Shown in pieces: positions 52,244 to 61,452 of a DNA stretch of 64,000 bases. This stretch comes from an uncultured Peptococcaceae bacterium (GTDB lineage Bacteria; Bacillota; Peptococcia; Peptococcales; Peptococcaceae). The notes under the pieces are model-generated. The model saw only the letters and a list, made by a program, of their open reading frames with translations. It made no database searches and was not told the DNA's origin. The stretch covers positions 1 through 64,000 of the forward strand of contig CAJUDO010000007.1 in assembly GCA_910585405.1 (NCBI GenBank), given 5' to 3'. The translations under genes were made by a program, and so were the position numbers. Position 1 is the first letter of the stretch. Every line of letters starts with the position of its first letter.

Positions 52244-54070
52244 ATGTGCGGGATCGTAGGATATGTCGGGAAAAGAAATGCAGTCAGCGTTTTGCTTGAT
52301 GGGTTGCAGAAGCTGGAATATCGCGGCTATGATTCGTCGGGAATTGCAGTTATAGAACAGGCGCAGATTGTTGTAGAAAAATCAGAAGGAAAGCTGGCAA
52401 ATCTGCGGGATAAAATAAAAGACATGACTCTGGAAAGTGGTATCGGGATTGGGCACACGCGCTGGGCTACGCATGGACGGCCTTCTGATGCCAATGCACA
52501 TCCGCACACCAGTCAAAATGGGAAATTTGCCGTTGTGCATAATGGTATTGTAGAAAATTATTTGGCGTTGAAGGAAAAATATTTGGCAGGGGATCATTTT
52601 ACATCGGAAACAGATACCGAAGTGGTTGCCCATTTGCTGGAGAAGTTTTATAATGGGAATTTTGCGGAAACTGTCATAAAAGTATTGGATGTATTGGAAG
52701 GTGCTTATTCGCTGGTGATGATATGTGCGGATGAGCCGGATAAAATGATTGCCTGTCGTAAAGACAGTCCTATGGTATTAGGCGTAGGAGAAGGGGAGAG
52801 CTTTATAGCTTCTGATGTATCTGCACTGTTGGCATATACTCGTAGCTGTATGTATATTGAAGAGGGCGAGCTGTGTATTTTGACACAGGATGGAATTACC
52901 ATTAAAAATCATGCGTTGCAGCTAGTGGAGAAAGAAATTCACACCATTACCTGGGATGCAGAAGCGGCAGAAAAGGGCGGTTTTGAGCATTTTATGCTCA
53001 AGGAAATTTTTGAACAGCCGGAGGCTTTCAAAAGGACGTTGTCTGGAAGACTTCACGGGAATCAGGTACATTTTGACGAGTTCTCTTTGACAGCAGAAGA
53101 AATTAATCAATGGCAGAAAATTTATATTGTGGCTTGCGGTACTGCATACCATGCGGGGTTGGTGGGCAAGCAGGTGATAGAGAAACTGGCGCGGATTCCG
53201 GTAGAGGTGGAAATTGCCAGCGAGTTTCGGTATCGGGATCCCATGATGGATGAACACACTTTGGTGATTGTGATCAGCCAATCGGGAGAAACGGCAGACA
53301 CCGTGGCGGCGCTAAGAGAAGCGAAAATGCATCATTGCAAGGTATTAGCGATTACGAATGTAGTCGGCAGCGCCATCGCCAGAGAGGCGGATTATGTAAT
53401 TTATATCTGGGCGGGTCCGGAAATTTCAGTAGCATCCACGAAAGCTTATACCACAATGCTGATAGCAGAATATTTATTGGGTGTATATCTGGCACAGCAA
53501 AAAGAAATGGCCAATCTGGATGAGCGGGCGGCTATTTTAGAAGGACTACAGCAGCTTCCGGAAGTTTCAGCTAAACTGTTAACCGAATCATATCTGGCTG
53601 AGGTTCAACGTGCTGCAGAACGCTATGGAATGGCAGAAAATATCTTTTTTATCGGTCGTGGCATGGATTGGGCTATTGCTTTGGAAGGTTCTTTGAAGTT
53701 AAAAGAAATCTCTTATATTCATGCGGAGGCTTACGCTGCTGGAGAATTAAAACACGGTACATTGGCATTGGTGACAGAAAAAACACCAGTTATAGCTATT
53801 TGTGTACAGAAAAGTACCTATGATAAGACGGCGTCAAATGTAAAAGAGGTAAAAGCCAGAGATGCCAAGGTCTTGGCGATTATCAACGAGGGCGATACCC
53901 AAACGGCGAAGTTTGTTGATCAGACGATGGAAATTCCCAAAATCAACAATTTTGTTATTCCAGTGCTGGCAGTGATCCCGTTGCAGTTGATTTCTTATTA
54001 TATCGCTAAAATTCGTGGATGTGAAATCGACCAGCCACGTAATTTGGCAAAGAGTGTAACAGTTGAGTAA
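52244..54070 (+). CDS. glmS: glutamine--fructose-6-phosphate aminotransferase
   Basis: 608-residue enzyme making glucosamine-6-phosphate for cell-wall precursors. The N-terminal Ntn amidotransferase must begin with Cys: MCGIVGYVG fixes ATG 52244, although the frame is open 15 nt further up. The two SIS domains contain VISQSGETADTVAAL and GRGMDWAIALEGSLKLKE, ending DQPRNLAKSVTVE. I see no glmS ribozyme in the 186 nt before the gene. Confidence 0.97.
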   Translation: MCGIVGYVGKRNAVSVLLDGLQKLEYRGYDSSGIAVIEQAQIVVEKSEGKLANLRDKIKDMTLESGIGIGHTRWATHGRPSDANAHPHTSQNGKFAVVHNGIVENYLALKEKYLAGDHFTSETDTEVVAHLLEKFYNGNFAETVIKVLDVLEGAYSLVMICADEPDKMIACRKDSPMVLGVGEGESFIASDVSALLAYTRSCMYIEEGELCILTQDGITIKNHALQLVEKEIHTITWDAEAAEKGGFEHFMLKEIFEQPEAFKRTLSGRLHGNQVHFDEFSLTAEEINQWQKIYIVACGTAYHAGLVGKQVIEKLARIPVEVEIASEFRYRDPMMDEHTLVIVISQSGETADTVAALREAKMHHCKVLAITNVVGSAIAREADYVIYIWAGPEISVASTKAYTTMLIAEYLLGVYLAQQKEMANLDERAAILEGLQQLPEVSAKLLTESYLAEVQRAAERYGMAENIFFIGRGMDWAIALEGSLKLKEISYIHAEAYAAGELKHGTLALVTEKTPVIAICVQKSTYDKTASNVKEVKARDAKVLAIINEGDTQTAKFVDQTMEIPKINNFVIPVLAVIPLQLISYYIAKIRGCEIDQPRNLAKSVTVE

Positions 54071-54104
54071 AGGCACATAAAAGAATGACATCTCTTTTTT
54101 GTTG

Positions 54105-54150
54105 AAAATCCGGAGGGCTCCATAGAAAAATGGAGTTTTCCGGATTTTTT
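54105..54150 (+). terminator. strong rho-independent terminator after glmS
   Basis: AAAATCCGGA pairs with TCCGGATTTT (54105-54114 with 54139-54148), an inner CTCCAT/ATGGAG stem strengthens it, and Ts follow. Confidence 0.93.
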
Positions 54151-54175
54151 ATACGCTTATAGTTTAAGAAAATTA

Positions 54176-54206
54176 TTGACATTGAGTTGACTCTAAAGTA
54201 TATAAT
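54176..54206 (+). promoter_or_regulatory. MerR-type promoter with 19-bp spacer
   Basis: TTGACA (54176-54181) and TATAAT (54201-54206) are 19 nt apart, the overlong spacing at which MerR proteins activate by DNA distortion. The spacer contains TTGACTCTAAAG, and TTGACT (54187-54192) with AGTCAA (54209-54214) forms an inverted repeat. It lies directly before the MerR gene, so autoregulation is likely. Confidence 0.7.
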
Positions 54207-54246
54207 AAAGTCAATTGAAAAAAGGAAAAGGGAGGGAAACTTTATA

Positions 54247-54633
54247 ATGACAATTAAAGAAGTTTGTGAAAAATATAATATTAGCGCGGATACATTACGC
54301 TATTATGAGAGAGTTGGAGTAATACCTTCTATAACTCGTACCAAAAGTGGTATTCGTGATTACACAGAGCAGGATTTAGGTTGGGTAGAAAACGCAATTT
54401 GTATGCGAAACGCAGGACTTTCTGTGGAAACATTGGCAGAATATGTGCGATTATTTCAGGAAGATGACGATACTATTCGAGCAAGGCGGGAGCTGCTCAT
54501 GGAGGCGAAGGAGGAAATCACTGTTCAGCTTAAAAAATATCAGGAAACAATAGAACGATTAAATTATAAAATTTCTCGCTATGATGAAGCGATAAAAACA
54601 GGCATACTTACATGGGATGTCACAGAACAATAG
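54247..54633 (+). CDS. MerR-family transcriptional regulator
   Basis: 128 residues. The winged helix-turn-helix reads TIKEVCEKYNISADTLRYYE, followed by the wing (YTEQDLGWVENAICMRNAG) and a long dimerisation coiled coil (about 75-120). No cysteine cluster for metals is visible in the C-terminus, so it belongs to the YyaN/AdhR-like subgroup rather than metal sensors. GGGAGGGAA precedes ATG 54247. No obvious target gene other than itself is adjacent. Confidence 0.9.
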   Translation: MTIKEVCEKYNISADTLRYYERVGVIPSITRTKSGIRDYTEQDLGWVENAICMRNAGLSVETLAEYVRLFQEDDDTIRARRELLMEAKEEITVQLKKYQETIERLNYKISRYDEAIKTGILTWDVTEQ

Positions 54634-54698
54634 ATGAGAAAAGTGTATTCGTTTTTCAGCTTTTTAATTTCTTGCTCTGAATCCAAGCAAGTGAGGTA

Positions 54699-54727
54699 TT
54701 GCATTTTCTGTATTCCTAGTATATAAT
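54699..54727 (+). promoter_or_regulatory. promoter of the Rrf2 gene
   Basis: TTGCAT (54699-54704), a 17-nt spacer and TATAAT (54722-54727), 22 nt before the start codon. Confidence 0.65.
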
Positions 54728-54748
54728 AGGGATATCGAGGTGTTATCA

Positions 54749-55183
54749 ATGAAAATATCAACCAAAGGGCGGTATGCATTGCGCCTGATGTTGGATTTAG
54801 CCCAATACAGCAATGAAAATGAATATGTGTCAATCAAGAAAGTTTCACAAAGGCAAGATATTTCAGAAAAATATTTAGAGCAGATTGTAGCGCAATTGAG
54901 TCGTGCCAATTTTGTAAAAAGCATACGGGGTGCCCAAGGCGGATATCGTTTAGTGAAAGCACCGGAGAATTATACAGTAGGAATGATTTTACGGCTTATA
55001 GAAGGTAATTTGTCTTCGGTCAGTTGTTTGGAGGATAATCCAAATAAGTGTCAGCGCTGTAATAATTGTGTGACGCTAGAGGTTTGGCAGCAAATCAATG
55101 ATGCAGTGGATAGTGTGATTGATAATATTACTTTGCAGGATTTAGTACAAAAACAACAGGCAAAAGCACGAATCGTCAAATAG
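54749..55183 (+). CDS. Rrf2-family regulator (IscR/CymR-like)
   Basis: 144 residues. MKISTKGRYALRLMLDLAQY opens the family, followed by the recognition helix ISEKYLEQIVAQLSRANFV and the RGAQGGYRLVK wing. Four cysteines (CLEDNPNKCQRCNNC) are placed like the Fe-S ligands of IscR-type proteins. It may therefore sense Fe-S status or cysteine supply. GAGGTG lies 8 nt before ATG 54749. It precedes the Fe-S-rich hdr-flx operon, though a terminator and 440 nt separate them. Confidence 0.92.
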   Translation: MKISTKGRYALRLMLDLAQYSNENEYVSIKKVSQRQDISEKYLEQIVAQLSRANFVKSIRGAQGGYRLVKAPENYTVGMILRLIEGNLSSVSCLEDNPNKCQRCNNCVTLEVWQQINDAVDSVIDNITLQDLVQKQQAKARIVK

Positions 55184-55201
55184 TATGAATATGAAAGTAT
55201 T

Positions 55202-55236
55202 GGAGCAGTCTTTTGAACAGGCTGTTCTTTTTTATA
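55202..55236 (+). terminator. rho-independent terminator after the Rrf2 gene
   Basis: GAGCAGTC pairs with GGCTGTTC (two G-U) followed by TTTTTT. The AT-rich remainder, 55237-55513, holds no ORF; an ACTAT-AA-ATAGT dyad lies near 55390-55402. Confidence 0.7.
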
Positions 55237-55513
55237 GTTGAAAATTGTGTTTCAATTCACAAAATTAATTTTAATGAATAGTAATATGGAAAAAAGACAC
55301 AAAATAGATTTTTATATGATGACTAAAAAAGAAAAAAGGATAAAATAAGTAATAATTTTTTATTGAAAAGCATAGTACATTATTATAAATAACTATAAAT
55401 AGTCATGATTTTTCTCTATAACCAAAAATTATGATGCCATAAAAAAGAATAATATGAAAAATTAAAATTCCTTAACACTCAAAAATGGCTTAATGAAGCC
55501 TATACAACAAATT

Positions 55514-55531
55514 TTGTGCTAGTGTTCACTA
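55514..55531. promoter_or_regulatory. Rex-like operator upstream of hdr-flx
   Basis: TTGTG-6 nt-TTCAC (55514-55529) keeps the arm spacing of the Rex consensus TTGTGAANNNNTTCACAA, matching 11 of 14 fixed positions if the flanks are counted. It ends 7 nt before the -35 box. Rex senses NADH/NAD+, which fits an NAD(H)-linked operon. Inference from a short match. Confidence 0.4.
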
Positions 55532-55538
55532 AGAACTA

Positions 55539-55567
55539 TAGACTTTTGTTTTTTGATACTATATAAT
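55539..55567 (+). promoter_or_regulatory. probable promoter of hdrCBA-flxDCBA
   Basis: TAGACT (55539-55544), a 17-nt spacer and TATAAT (55562-55567), 60 nt before the first start codon. Confidence 0.6.
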
Positions 55568-55626
55568 GAGACTTAGTTTAAGATCTACATGTAGTAGTAT
55601 ATGTAAGAAAAAGGAGAAAAGGGAGA

Positions 55627-56208
55627 GTGGTACTGTTGACGCTGAATGAAAAACAGAAACGGAATGAAGAACTGAACAAAGAGTTCCTCAGACGCAGCGG
55701 CGTAAATGTTTCCAAGTGCTATCAGTGTGGAAAATGTTCTGCTGGTTGTCCTGTGGGCGATCATATGGACATTCCGACCAACAAAGTAATGCGTTTGGCA
55801 CAAATGGGCCTGATTGAAGATGCATTGAAGAGCCATGCAATTTGGCTGTGCGCTTCTTGCACAACTTGTACGACACGGTGTCCAAAAGGGGTGGATGTTG
55901 CGAAAGTAATGGAAACCCTGCGTATTATGGCAAAAGAACATGGTTATATTGCAGAAAAAAATGTGGATAAATTCCACAGTGTATGGATGGGAATCATCGG
56001 AAACATTGGCAGAATGTACGAGCCTGCTCTGATTGTTGGCCGTAACTTCTCTACCGGGAAACTGTTCCAGGATACTTCTTATGGTGTGCCATATATCACT
56101 AAACAGAAGCTGAAACTGATTCCATATAAGTCTAAAAATATGGCTGAAATTAAATCTCTGATTGCTAAAGCGGAAGCGATGGATCGAGAAGAAAGGGGTA
56201 ATAAATAA
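55627..56208 (+). CDS. hdrC: heterodisulfide reductase subunit C-like protein
   Basis: 193 residues with two [4Fe-4S] motifs, CYQCGKCSAGCP (about 31-42) and CASCTTCTTRCP (about 75-86), the standard HdrC ferredoxin domain that passes electrons between HdrA and HdrB. The start is GTG 55627, 10 nt after AAGGAG; TTG 55636 is an alternative. First gene of a seven-gene cluster with 1-19 nt overlaps or short gaps; its stop overlaps the hdrB ATG by 1 nt. Confidence 0.93.
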   Translation: MVLLTLNEKQKRNEELNKEFLRRSGVNVSKCYQCGKCSAGCPVGDHMDIPTNKVMRLAQMGLIEDALKSHAIWLCASCTTCTTRCPKGVDVAKVMETLRIMAKEHGYIAEKNVDKFHSVWMGIIGNIGRMYEPALIVGRNFSTGKLFQDTSYGVPYITKQKLKLIPYKSKNMAEIKSLIAKAEAMDREERGNK

Positions 56209-57089
56209 TGGATTATGCATATTTTCCCGGATGTTCTCTGGAGTCTACAGGGATTGAGTTTCATATGTCTGCAAAAGCAGTGGCGCAAGCGCTGGGGATC
56301 AATTTAATTGAAATCCCAGATTGGAATTGCTGCGGAGCCAGCAGTGCACACTCCAGGGGCCATTGGATTTCTTTGGCTTTGCCTGCCCGCAATATGGCAA
56401 TTGCAGAAGCCGCTGGCCTAGATGTGGCCATTCCATGTGCAGCCTGCTATGGCAGAAGTAAAAGAGTGGAGTTGGAAGTAACACAGTCCAAAGAAACAAG
56501 AGAAAAAATAGAGGAAATTATTGGGCGTCCTTATACAGGAAAAAGCAAAGCTAGAAATTTGACAGATATTTTGTATCGTGATCTTGGTCCAGCTAAGATT
56601 GCAGAAAAAGTAAAAAAACCTCTGAAAGGTCTGAAGGTTGTGACATATTACGGCTGCCTGATGGTTCGTCCACCAGAATTGGCCTGTGATGATGTAGAAG
56701 ATCCTATCAGCTTGGATGAGATTATGACAGCTTTGGGTGCAGAGGTTATTCCATGGGGTTTCAAGACAGAATGTTGCGGTGGAGGTTTGACTGCTTGTCG
56801 TCCTGGCGTAGGATTAGATATGACAGAAAAAATTCTGGATGCTGCCAGAAGATCAGGCGCAGATTGTGTTGTAACTGCTTGCCCAATGTGCCATTCTAAC
56901 TTGGATATGCGTCAGGTACAGTTGAACAAAGCAAATGGTACGACAAATATGCCGGTATTCTTTATCACCGAATTAGTGGGTGTTGCTTTGGGCATGGCAA
57001 ATAAAGACTTAGGCATTAATCGGCATTTTATTCCGTCAGAAGCAGTTCTGACGAAAATCGGAAAAACCAGTGAAGGCGGTGAAGCATAG
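56208..57089 (+). CDS. hdrB: heterodisulfide reductase subunit B-like protein
   Basis: 293 residues with two CCG domains. The first is YFPGCSLES, NCCGAS and CAACYGR. The second is YYGCLMVRPP, ECCGGGLTACRPG and ACPMCHSNLDMRQ. Each CCG domain holds a noncubane [4Fe-4S] cluster in methanogen HdrB, which cleaves the disulfide substrate. In bacteria the substrate is another thiol/disulfide pair and is not established. TAATG start overlap with hdrC and TAGTG overlap with hdrA. Confidence 0.94.
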   Translation: MDYAYFPGCSLESTGIEFHMSAKAVAQALGINLIEIPDWNCCGASSAHSRGHWISLALPARNMAIAEAAGLDVAIPCAACYGRSKRVELEVTQSKETREKIEEIIGRPYTGKSKARNLTDILYRDLGPAKIAEKVKKPLKGLKVVTYYGCLMVRPPELACDDVEDPISLDEIMTALGAEVIPWGFKTECCGGGLTACRPGVGLDMTEKILDAARRSGADCVVTACPMCHSNLDMRQVQLNKANGTTNMPVFFITELVGVALGMANKDLGINRHFIPSEAVLTKIGKTSEGGEA

Positions 57090-59095
57090 TGGAAAGAGTT
57101 GGGGTATTTATTTGTCACTGCGGCTCTAATATCGGCGCGGTTGTCGATTGTGCAAAGGTTGCAGAAAATGTAAGAAATTATCCTGGTGTTGCTTTCAGCA
57201 CAGACTACAAATATATGTGTTCTGAACCTGGACAGGAAATGATTCAGAATGCAATAAAAGAGCACAATTTGAATCGTGTAGTTGTAGCTTCCTGTTCTCC
57301 GCGTATGCATGAAAAAACATTCCGTGCTTGTGTGGAAAAAGCAGGCCTGAATCCATATATGTTTGAAATGGCAAATATTCGTGAACATTGTTCATGGGTA
57401 CATGCGGGTAAAAATGAAGAAGCAACAGCAAAAGCAACGGACTTGGTAAAAATGGCTGTTTCCAAAGTATGCAAAAATGAAGAACTGGAAAAGGGACATG
57501 CGCCTGTTACCAAACGCGCTTTGGTTGTAGGTGGCGGTATTGCAGGGATTCAATGCGCATTGGATATTGCAAACAACGGTTACCAGGTAGATATTTTAGA
57601 ACGGACTCCATCAATTGGCGGAAAAATGTCTCAGATTGATAAAACATTCCCGACAATTGACTGTTCTGCTTGTATTCTGACACCAAAAATGGTAGAAGCG
57701 AGCAGCCATCCTAATATCAGTCTGATTACCTATTCTGAATTGGAACATGTAGATGGGTATGTAGGAAACTTTGAAGTAACCATTCGGAAAAAAGCGCGTT
57801 CTGTTGATATGAAGAAATGTACTGGATGTGGTACCTGCATGACTAAATGTCCAGGCAAAGCAGATGATGAATTTAATATGAATCTGCGCAAACGTACAGC
57901 AATCTATACGCCATTCCCACAGGCTATTCCCAATAAACCAGTTATCGACCGTGTAAACTGTCTGAAATTTAAAAGCAGAGAAAATGGTAAGGATGTATGC
58001 GGGATTTGCTCAAAATTCTGCCCTACGGGTGCCATTGATTACGAACAGGTAGATGAATTAGTAACGGAAAAATATGGTGCCATTGTAATGGCTACCGGTT
58101 ATGAACAGTTTGATCATAGCGTGTATGGGGAATATGGTTATGGTAAATATAAAGATGTCATTTCTGGTCTGCATTTTGAACGTCTGGTAAATGCATCTGG
58201 TCCGACCCAGGGTCATATTGTGCGTCCTTCTGACCACAAAGAGCCTAAAACTGTAGTTATGGTAAAATGTGTTGGTTCCCGTGATCCAGAACATGGCAAG
58301 AGTTATTGTTCCAGAACCTGCTGTATGTATACTGCAAAACAGGCTACCATGATTCGTGACCATTGCCCTGACACAAAAGTATATGTATTCTATATGGATG
58401 TACGTACTCCGGGCAAGTTATATGATGAATTTTACAACCGTACCAGAGAAGAATATGGCGTAGAATATATTCGCGGTCGTGTATCCAAAATTTATCAGGA
58501 AGGCGAACAGCTGATTGTAAAAGGGGAAGACACCTTACTGGGTCAGCAGGTGGAAGTAGCTGCCGATTTGGTTATTTTGGCTGATGCAATGATTCCAAAT
58601 CCTGATTCTGAGCATATGGCACAAATCGTAGGAATTGGTTATGATAAAGATGGTTGGTTCACAGAATCCCATCCAAAGCTGGGTCCTGTAGAAACCCATA
58701 CTGCAGGTGTATTCCTGGCAGGTGCTTGTCAGGGACCGAAAGATATTCCTGATTCTGTAGCGCAGGCCGGTGCTGCTGCTGTAAAAGTATGTGCATTGTT
58801 GTCCAAAGATCAATTAGAAACCGAGCCGACCGTATCGAAAATTGATACAAAAATTTGCTCTGGCTGCGGACTGTGCGTACCGGTTTGTCCGTATAAAGCA
58901 ATTACGTTGGAAACTATTCAAGAACGCAGAGCAGGCAAAACAATTGAACGTCTGGTTGCCAATGTAAACAGCAGCCTGTGTCAGGGATGCGGTGCTTGTA
59001 CCGTAACTTGCCGTTCTGGTGCAGCAAATCTGAAACACTTTACAAACGCGCAAATCTTAGCGGAGGTGGATGCATTATGTCAAACAATTCTGTAG
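57089..59095 (+). CDS. hdrA: heterodisulfide reductase subunit A-like flavoprotein
   Basis: 668 residues. After an N-terminal domain with cysteines (FICHCGSN, CSEPGQ), the FAD loop VVGGGIAGIQCAL lies at about 146 and the family motif DCSACILTPKMVE at about 190. An internal ferredoxin insert includes CTGCGTCMTKCP (about 244) and CGICSKFCPTGA (about 304). The C-terminus has two clusters, CSGCGLCVPVCP (about 590) and CQGCGACTVTC (about 631). HdrA carries the FAD that bifurcates electrons between ferredoxin and the low-energy acceptors. GTG start in a TAGTG overlap. Confidence 0.95.
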   Translation: MERVGVFICHCGSNIGAVVDCAKVAENVRNYPGVAFSTDYKYMCSEPGQEMIQNAIKEHNLNRVVVASCSPRMHEKTFRACVEKAGLNPYMFEMANIREHCSWVHAGKNEEATAKATDLVKMAVSKVCKNEELEKGHAPVTKRALVVGGGIAGIQCALDIANNGYQVDILERTPSIGGKMSQIDKTFPTIDCSACILTPKMVEASSHPNISLITYSELEHVDGYVGNFEVTIRKKARSVDMKKCTGCGTCMTKCPGKADDEFNMNLRKRTAIYTPFPQAIPNKPVIDRVNCLKFKSRENGKDVCGICSKFCPTGAIDYEQVDELVTEKYGAIVMATGYEQFDHSVYGEYGYGKYKDVISGLHFERLVNASGPTQGHIVRPSDHKEPKTVVMVKCVGSRDPEHGKSYCSRTCCMYTAKQATMIRDHCPDTKVYVFYMDVRTPGKLYDEFYNRTREEYGVEYIRGRVSKIYQEGEQLIVKGEDTLLGQQVEVAADLVILADAMIPNPDSEHMAQIVGIGYDKDGWFTESHPKLGPVETHTAGVFLAGACQGPKDIPDSVAQAGAAAVKVCALLSKDQLETEPTVSKIDTKICSGCGLCVPVCPYKAITLETIQERRAGKTIERLVANVNSSLCQGCGACTVTCRSGAANLKHFTNAQILAEVDALCQTIL

Positions 59096-59544
59096 AAAAT
59101 TTTGAACCAAAAATTCTGGTTTTCGCTTGCAACTGGTGCACTTATGCCGGTGCTGACTTGGCTGGCACTAGCCGTCTGCAGTATCCACCAAATGTGCGGG
59201 TGTTGCGTGTGCCATGTTCCTGTCGTGTAAATCCACAGTTTGTGTTACGCGCATTTCAACGGGGTATTGATGGCGTGCTAGTGGCTGGATGCCATCCAGG
59301 GGATTGCCACTACACAACAGGAAACTATTATACCCGCCGTCGTTTCTTGTTAATCACTCGTATGATGGATTATATGGGTATTGATTCCCGCCGTTTCCAT
59401 ACAAGATGGATTTCTGGTGCAGAAGGTCCCAAGTTCCAGCAGGTAGTAACAGAAATGATTGAAGAAGTAAAAGCAATCGGTCCCAACGATAAGATGCGTG
59501 ATGATATAGAAATAGATGTAAAGGCGGTGGAAACAAATGAGTGA
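59077..59544 (+). CDS. flxD: MvhD/FlxD-like [2Fe-2S] electron-transfer subunit
   Basis: 155 residues. FACNWCTYAGADLAGTSRLQ opens the family, and RVPCSCRVNP and VAGCHPGDCHY supply the other cluster cysteines. MvhD passes electrons from a hydrogenase, formate dehydrogenase or Flx module to HdrA. ATG 59077, after GGAGGTGG, overlaps the hdrA end by 19 nt, and the stop overlaps the next gene by 8 nt. Confidence 0.93.
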   Translation: MSNNSVENFEPKILVFACNWCTYAGADLAGTSRLQYPPNVRVLRVPCSCRVNPQFVLRAFQRGIDGVLVAGCHPGDCHYTTGNYYTRRRFLLITRMMDYMGIDSRRFHTRWISGAEGPKFQQVVTEMIEEVKAIGPNDKMRDDIEIDVKAVETNE

Positions 59545-60421
59545 TATCCAAAGTGAAATGAGAGCAGTTGCCAAGGAATTGTTGGAGTCTGGCGAAGCAA
59601 CTGTGGTTATCGGCTGGGAAAAAGGTACGATGCCGTATAATTCCACACCGGTGATGATCCGTTCTGCTGCTGAAGTGGATAAGCTGATTTGGGATGAATA
59701 CTGCCAGCAAAATCTGAGCCCTTACCTGATTGATTTTATCTACACAGAAGATAAAGTAGCGATTTTTGCCAAAGGCTGTGATACGAGAGCTTACAATCGC
59801 TTAATTCAGGATAAACGTATCACTGCGGATAAATGCATTATTATCGGCGTACCGTGTTCTGGGATGAAGAATGCCAAAGCTGCAGCTCGCTTGCCGGAAG
59901 GTGCAGAAGTACCTATGGCGAATGCCTGCAAAGAATGTCGTTATCCAAATCCTGTCGTATTTGATCGTAAGATTGGTCAGGATGTTACACCTTGGTGTAC
60001 TGAAAAGAATTTTGCTGATGTAGAGGCAATCGAAGCTATGGGGCAAGACGAAAAGGCTGCATTCTGGCAGAGCCAGTATTCAAAATGTATTCGTTGTTAT
60101 GCATGTCGCAATATTTGTCCTGCTTGCAACTGCACCAACTGTATTTTTGATCAGAGTGCTTCTGGTTGGCAGAGTAAAGATATTAATGCGTCTGAAAATG
60201 AGTTCTACGGCGTAACCCGTGCATTCCATGTAGCTGGTCGTTGCATTGAATGTGGGCAGTGTGAAATGGTTTGTCCGTCTGACATTCCTATTATGCTGAT
60301 GAATAAGAAATTTATCAAAGATATCGACACACTCTTTGGTGCTTATGAAGCAGGGATTGAAACAGAAGGGCCAACTCCATTGAGTCATTATGAAGTATCT
60401 GACCCTGAAGAATTTATGTAA
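59537..60421 (+). CDS. FlxC-like iron-sulfur subunit
   Basis: 294 residues. An N-terminal FrhB/FdhB-like part contains FAKGCDTRAYNRLIQD and IIGVPCSGMKN. The C-terminal half has Cys clusters CIRCYACRNICPACNC (about 191) and CIECGQCEMVCP (about 238), i.e. at least two [4Fe-4S] sites. Position and content match FlxC of the Desulfovibrio FlxABCD-HdrABC complex. The naming is tentative; an F420-hydrogenase beta relationship is the alternative description. Confidence 0.8.
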   Translation: MSDIQSEMRAVAKELLESGEATVVIGWEKGTMPYNSTPVMIRSAAEVDKLIWDEYCQQNLSPYLIDFIYTEDKVAIFAKGCDTRAYNRLIQDKRITADKCIIIGVPCSGMKNAKAAARLPEGAEVPMANACKECRYPNPVVFDRKIGQDVTPWCTEKNFADVEAIEAMGQDEKAAFWQSQYSKCIRCYACRNICPACNCTNCIFDQSASGWQSKDINASENEFYGVTRAFHVAGRCIECGQCEMVCPSDIPIMLMNKKFIKDIDTLFGAYEAGIETEGPTPLSHYEVSDPEEFM

Positions 60422-60435
60422 AGGAGGCGGTTATT

Positions 60436-61440
60436 GTGAAGACTATTGAAAAAGCAAAATTAGACGGATTTTTAAGTCAGCTGGCACAGCAGTATCGTGT
60501 GCTGGTTCCAGTTGATTACAACGGCCTGACACAGTTTGCGCCATATAGTCAGGTGCAGGAAGGCGTTTCTAAATTATATTTTGATGGCAATGTAACCGTA
60601 TCTCCCAAAACAGTGTATCTGCCTCAGTCAGAAGCAATGTATAAATTCCGCGCGCAGGGGAAAAAACTGGCTATCGAAGAATTGCCTGAATTGGATAAAC
60701 AACAGGTAGTATTTGGGGTACGGCATTGTGATACGAAAGCAATTCAGTGTCTGGATAAAGTATTTTTGGATGAAAAATTTGAAGATCCTCAGTATAAAAA
60801 TAAAAGAGAGAATACGATAGTATTTTCTTTAGCGTGCAACAATCCAAAAGCTACTTGTTTCTGTGAATCTATGGGAGTAGATCGTGCTCATGCAGAAGCG
60901 AGTGTTGCTGACGTGCAGGTATATGATTTCGGAGACACATATGGTTTTGAAGTTATTTCTGACAAAGGAAAAGCATGTTTGGATGCTGTAACTGGTTTAG
61001 GTGAAACAGAAAGCAAGCTGCCTGATCAGAAGCCACAGACTATTAAATTTGATCCATCTGGTCTACCAGAAAAATTGAAAGGAATGTTCGAAGATCCAAT
61101 TTGGGATTCCTATCAGTTTAAATGTTTAAATTGTGGTACTTGCACCTATATCTGTCCAACTTGCCATTGCTTTGATATCAATAACAAAATCCGTGGTGAA
61201 GTAGGTATGAAATTGCGTACATGGGACAGCTGCATGTTTAATGAGTATACTTTGATGGCCGGTGGTCATCAACCTCGTGCAGGTAAAAAAGAAAGAGTAC
61301 GCAATCGTTTCTTACACAAACTGCAGTATTTCAACGAAAAACATGGTATGTTCCTGTGTATCGGTTGTGGACGTTGTGTGGCAAAATGTCCGGTAAATCT
61401 GGATATTACGAAATTTATTCAACAGGTAATCGGTCAATAA
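60436..61440 (+). CDS. FlxB-like 4Fe-4S dicluster subunit (AsrA/HydB-like)
   Basis: 334 residues. The N-terminal part resembles the AsrA/HydB family (FGVRHCDTKAIQCLDKVF). The C-terminal ferredoxin domain has CLNCGTCTYICPTCHC (about 230) and CIGCGRCVAKCP (about 311). Such subunits relay electrons between the NAD(P)H-oxidising subunit and the rest of the complex. GTG start after AAAGGAGGCGG. The naming follows Flx gene order and is tentative. Confidence 0.82.
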   Translation: MKTIEKAKLDGFLSQLAQQYRVLVPVDYNGLTQFAPYSQVQEGVSKLYFDGNVTVSPKTVYLPQSEAMYKFRAQGKKLAIEELPELDKQQVVFGVRHCDTKAIQCLDKVFLDEKFEDPQYKNKRENTIVFSLACNNPKATCFCESMGVDRAHAEASVADVQVYDFGDTYGFEVISDKGKACLDAVTGLGETESKLPDQKPQTIKFDPSGLPEKLKGMFEDPIWDSYQFKCLNCGTCTYICPTCHCFDINNKIRGEVGMKLRTWDSCMFNEYTLMAGGHQPRAGKKERVRNRFLHKLQYFNEKHGMFLCIGCGRCVAKCPVNLDITKFIQQVIGQ

Positions 61441-61452
61441 GGAGGGTTTTTT

